From Oceanobacillus jeddahensis (lineage in GTDB: Bacteria; Bacillota; Bacilli; Bacillales; Amphibacillaceae): a stretch of 64,000 nucleotides of DNA. The stretch's first letter is position 1; the number at the start of each line of letters is the position of its first letter. The position numbers were made by a program, and so were the translations under genes. This document shows positions 61,120-64,000 of this stretch, piece by piece. The stretch covers positions 248,001 through 312,000 of the forward strand of contig NZ_CCDM010000001.1 in assembly GCF_000750635.1 (NCBI RefSeq), in the 5' to 3' direction. The notes beneath the pieces were generated by a model that was not told the origin of the DNA, ran no database searches, and saw nothing but the letters and a program-made list of their open reading frames with translations.

Positions 61120-62841
61120 TTATGCATTTCTTAAATGAACTGTCTCTTCTTCGTTAACTGTAAAGTCCTTATTGATTACTACTTTGTAGTCTTTTTTTGC
61201 TTGTTCTGTACTGATAAACCCTAAAATGATGTCTTGAAGAACACTTTCTGCTTCTCTTTCCTCAGGTTTTCCGTATCCGCCTCCACCAGCTGTACGCAAT
61301 GTCACCGTATCATTTTTCTCGATTTCTCTGGTCACTTTAGAAGAAAAATGAATGACTTCTCCATTCTCTTTTTGTAAAGTACAGCTGGAAGTTTTTCCTC
61401 CCAGACCACCAAATAGTCCCCATGGGCTATTTATTGCTCTATCTGCCATTAATGTCATGGTAAATCCATCTGTTAAAAGTTTTATCTCTCTTTGCAGACC
61501 AACTCCACCTCGATGTTTACCTGCACCGGCGCTACCATCCACATAACAGTAGTTATTTACTTGGAAAGGAAATGTTTGCTCAATGACCTCTACTGGTGTA
61601 TTCAATGTGTTCGTCATATTGGTGTGCACACCATCCATGCCATCCATATCACTTAATGCACCTTGTCCACCTCCATATGTTTCAATATAGGATAAATATT
61701 TTCTATTGATGTGATCGAACCCGCCAATGGAGAAGCCTGTCATTGTACCCGAGCAAGCTGCCATGGACCGCTCAGGAAGTAAATCTGCTAAAGCTCCAAA
61801 TATCGTATCTGTAATTCTTTGCGATGTATTTGCATTCGCATTAGAAACGGGAGCAGGGAAATTTGGATTTACAATGGTTCCTTTTGGTGCTATAAGATCA
61901 ATACATTTATATGTCCCGGCATTTGGCGGTACATCGGGATCTAATAAGGATTTTAGAGCATAAAATACACATGCACTTGTCACCCCGTGTGTGGAGTTAA
62001 CAGGACCTCTACTTTGTTTGTCAGAGCCATGAAAATCAACGGAAATCGAGTCATCCATGATTTCTATTTTTGTTTTGATTAAGATGTTATCTTCTGTGAT
62101 CCCATCGCCTTCTAAATAATCTTCAAACGTATAGACACCATTTTTAATTTCTTTTATTGCTGAACGCATGCGTCTGTCAGAGTAATCGATCAGCTCATGC
62201 ATGCTTTCCCAAACATGTTCGATTGAGTATTTTTCAATTAAGTCAATGATTCTTTTTTCGGCAACGGTATTTGCTGCAAGCTGTGCATAGATATCACCTA
62301 GCACTTCTTCACCTGTCCGTACATTTTTCTCCAAAAGCCTGATGACTTCTTCATCTAATTTGCCGTTTTTTCTTACACGAATAGCTGGCAGCCTCAGCCC
62401 TTCATGAAATATTTCTGTTGCTTTTACAGACATACTTCCCGGAGCCATGCCGCCGACGTCTACGTGGTGTGCAATATTGGAAGCTAAGGCGACGAGCTGA
62501 CTTTTATAAAAGATAGGGCTAATCATAAAAATGTCTGGTAAATGAGAGCCGCTAATATAAGGATCGTTAATTAAAATTGCATCGCCGGGTGATAGTTTGT
62601 CCTCAGGGTACATTTTAAGAATTTCTTTCACAACGGAAGGCATTAACCCTAAATGCAAGGGAACATGCTCTGCTTGGGCAACGAGTTCTCCTTCTTTTGT
62701 GTAAATAGCGGTTGAACAATCAACACGGTCTTTAATATTCGTGGATAATGCCGTTTTGATTAAAGTAACTCCCATTTCTTCCGCGATTGTGTAAAAAGAG
62801 TTTTTCATAACTTCCAATGTGATGCCGTCAATCTTACTCAT
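61120..62841 (-). CDS. hyuB: Hydantoinase B/oxoprolinase family protein
   Basis: This 573-residue cytoplasmic subunit has the family's features: an N-terminal ITLEVMKNSFYTIAEEMGV, PGDAILINDPYISGSHLPD near residue 85, and GPVNSTHGVTSACVFYAL near 270. The C-terminal GGGGYGKPEEREAESV is diagnostic. It works with the HyuA-type subunit in ATP-dependent ring opening of hydantoins or 5-oxoproline, or in ketone carboxylation in some relatives. ATG 62841 follows GGGAGG; the TTG at 62856 is part of that site. The spacing to hyuA is 38 bases. Confidence 0.9.
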   Translation of the reverse strand: MSKIDGITLEVMKNSFYTIAEEMGVTLIKTALSTNIKDRVDCSTAIYTKEGELVAQAEHVPLHLGLMPSVVKEILKMYPEDKLSPGDAILINDPYISGSHLPDIFMISPIFYKSQLVALASNIAHHVDVGGMAPGSMSVKATEIFHEGLRLPAIRVRKNGKLDEEVIRLLEKNVRTGEEVLGDIYAQLAANTVAEKRIIDLIEKYSIEHVWESMHELIDYSDRRMRSAIKEIKNGVYTFEDYLEGDGITEDNILIKTKIEIMDDSISVDFHGSDKQSRGPVNSTHGVTSACVFYALKSLLDPDVPPNAGTYKCIDLIAPKGTIVNPNFPAPVSNANANTSQRITDTIFGALADLLPERSMAACSGTMTGFSIGGFDHINRKYLSYIETYGGGQGALSDMDGMDGVHTNMTNTLNTPVEVIEQTFPFQVNNYCYVDGSAGAGKHRGGVGLQREIKLLTDGFTMTLMADRAINSPWGLFGGLGGKTSSCTLQKENGEVIHFSSKVTREIEKNDTVTLRTAGGGGYGKPEEREAESVLQDIILGFISTEQAKKDYKVVINKDFTVNEEETVHLRNA

Positions 62842-62879
62842 TGTATAACCTCCCAAAGTTAAGCTTTTTGAACATCCTC

Positions 62880-64000
62880 TTAAAGATTTTCGATAATCAG
62901 ATTTTTAAATTCATCCGTAGATGCTTTTTGATTTGGATGTATGACGATGGTAGAGTCCAATTGTTCAATGATCGCTGGACCAACTAATTCGTTATTTTGT
63001 AAAAGGCTGTCTCTGTCTACAATTTTGGTATCCATATATTGTCCATCAAAATATACTTTTCTAGATTTAAAAGTTATATCGTATTGAGAAGAATCGGACG
63101 AATTTGACTTATTTTCAGGTTTATCAATGATGCCGAAAGAAGTAACTCTAGCATTAACCGTTTCTAACGGTTGATCTTCTCTATTAAATCCATAAATTTT
63201 TTCGTGTGTATGATGAAAATTTTTCATTGCTTGTTCAATTGTTTCTTGGTCAATGGCATTTCCGTTTAAAGAAATATTTAAGTCATAAGCTTGATTTTTA
63301 TATTTCAAATCTAAGCTTAGGCGGAGTTGAATCTTTTCATCTGTAAAACCTTGTTTCTTGAGGTTTGCTTGTGCATTTTTTTGCAGTTTTTCAAAAACAG
63401 CATGAAGTTCAGCGACATTTAGTTGATCTGTACTGGAAATAAAGGACTGTACATCATCATGTCTAACATCCGCAATGAGCATACCTGATGCACAAGTAAT
63501 ACCTGGATTTGGCGGGATAATAATATTTTTACTGCCTAATTCTTTCGCAATATCACTGGCATGTAAAGGTCCTGCACCACCAAATGCAAGCAGGGAAAAA
63601 TCTCTTGTATCGTGTCCTTTTTCCACCGAAATAACTCGAATTCCCCTTACCATATTCGCGTTTACAACTTTTAAAATACCTTCTGCCGCTTTTTCTACAC
63701 TAATAGAGAGCGGATCTGCAATTTTTTCTTTCATAATTTTACGTGCGTTTTCAATGTCCATTTCCATGCGTCCGCCTAAAATAGCATCCGGATTAATCCG
63801 TCCTAAAATGGCGTTAGCATCACTGACAGTAGGTTCTGTCCCACCTTTCCCATAACATACAGGTCCTGGAACTGCACCAGCGCTGTGTGGGCCAACACGT
63901 AATGCGCCTCCGCTGTCAATCCAGGCAATACTTCCTCCTCCTGAACCAATGGTATGCATTTCCACCATAGGAACATTGATAGGGAAATCGTCAATTTTAC
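62880..64000 (-). CDS. hyuA: Hydantoinase/oxoprolinase A subunit (C-terminal part, runs off the right edge)
   Basis: The visible 373 codons are the C-terminal half of a HyuA-type ATPase subunit. The frame is open to the right edge and starts there with DDFPINVPMVEMHTIGSGGG, a conserved segment. Other landmarks are GPHSAGAVPGPVCYGKGG, SDANAILGRINPD, RGIRVISVEKGHDTRDFSLL and LAFGGAGPLHASDIAKEL. The subunit belongs to the ASKHA ATPase fold and pairs with the B subunit encoded next. Which cyclic amide is used (hydantoin, N-methylhydantoin, 5-oxoproline) cannot be told from sequence. Confidence 0.9.
   Translation of the reverse strand, partial: KIDDFPINVPMVEMHTIGSGGGSIAWIDSGGALRVGPHSAGAVPGPVCYGKGGTEPTVSDANAILGRINPDAILGGRMEMDIENARKIMKEKIADPLSISVEKAAEGILKVVNANMVRGIRVISVEKGHDTRDFSLLAFGGAGPLHASDIAKELGSKNIIIPPNPGITCASGMLIADVRHDDVQSFISSTDQLNVAELHAVFEKLQKNAQANLKKQGFTDEKIQLRLSLDLKYKNQAYDLNISLNGNAIDQETIEQAMKNFHHTHEKIYGFNREDQPLETVNARVTSFGIIDKPENKSNSSDSSQYDITFKSRKVYFDGQYMDTKIVDRDSLLQNNELVGPAIIEQLDSTIVIHPNQKASTDEFKNLIIENL

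Overview
The window is AT-rich DNA from a low-GC Gram-positive bacterium. Strong AGGAGG-type ribosome sites, frequent TTG/GTG starts, a guanine riboswitch, many PTS sugar systems and a spore-former-style D- to L-amino-acid operon all point to Bacillaceae. An Oceanobacillus- or Virgibacillus-like genome is my best guess from gene content, not from a marker gene. No rRNA, tRNA, prophage or CRISPR array is visible. Most of the window is a chain of catabolic operons, each with its own regulator.

Layout. 1-3611: the end of a sugar ABC transporter, a Gfo/Idh/MocA oxidoreductase, a ROK sugar kinase and an RpiR regulator. 3612-7920: a mostly non-coding stretch with a decayed permease end, then a candidate defence island. 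This island holds an SRA-HNH-NUDIX protein split by an in-frame TAA, overlapped by a nuclease-helicase (DUF2075-like). 8010-10194: LysR regulator plus a CidA/CidB (LrgA/LrgB) pair. 10206-12111 (minus): purine phosphoribosyltransferase and purine permease under a guanine riboswitch. 12210-17208 (minus): a D- to L-amino-acid conversion operon with an N-succinylamino acid racemase, a GNAT succinyltransferase, an M20 desuccinylase, a permease and an RpiR regulator. 17436-24882: an unknown membrane protein, an orphan peptide-binding lipoprotein, a large M14 peptidase and decayed remnants.

24903-31329: a 2-aminoethylphosphonate uptake and breakdown operon (ABC transporter, PhnW, PhnX) facing a DeoR regulator. 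31401-32504: a membrane-anchored NUDIX-like protein. 32769-40029: a galactitol-type PTS with a PRD regulator, a PfkB kinase and two class II aldolases. The aldolase genes are separated by a 220-bp MITE with a perfect target duplication. 40470-40918: a broken lipoprotein gene. 41201-52467: a sorbitol-6-phosphate dehydrogenase-like gene and two paralogous, convergent hexitol (mannitol-type) PTS modules.

52728-59414: an rbs-like operon that carries deoC and a PfkB kinase and so may be for 2-deoxyribose. It has a clear promoter and a 10-bp-phased operator. 59495-64000 (minus): a sodium:solute symporter, a 48-residue membrane protein and HyuB/HyuA-type hydantoinase or oxoprolinase subunits, running off the right edge.

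The least described part is the split SRA-HNH-NUDIX plus DUF2075 pair. The second is the membrane-anchored NUDIX-like protein at 31401. Both are inferences from domain motifs, with no experimental or database support here.
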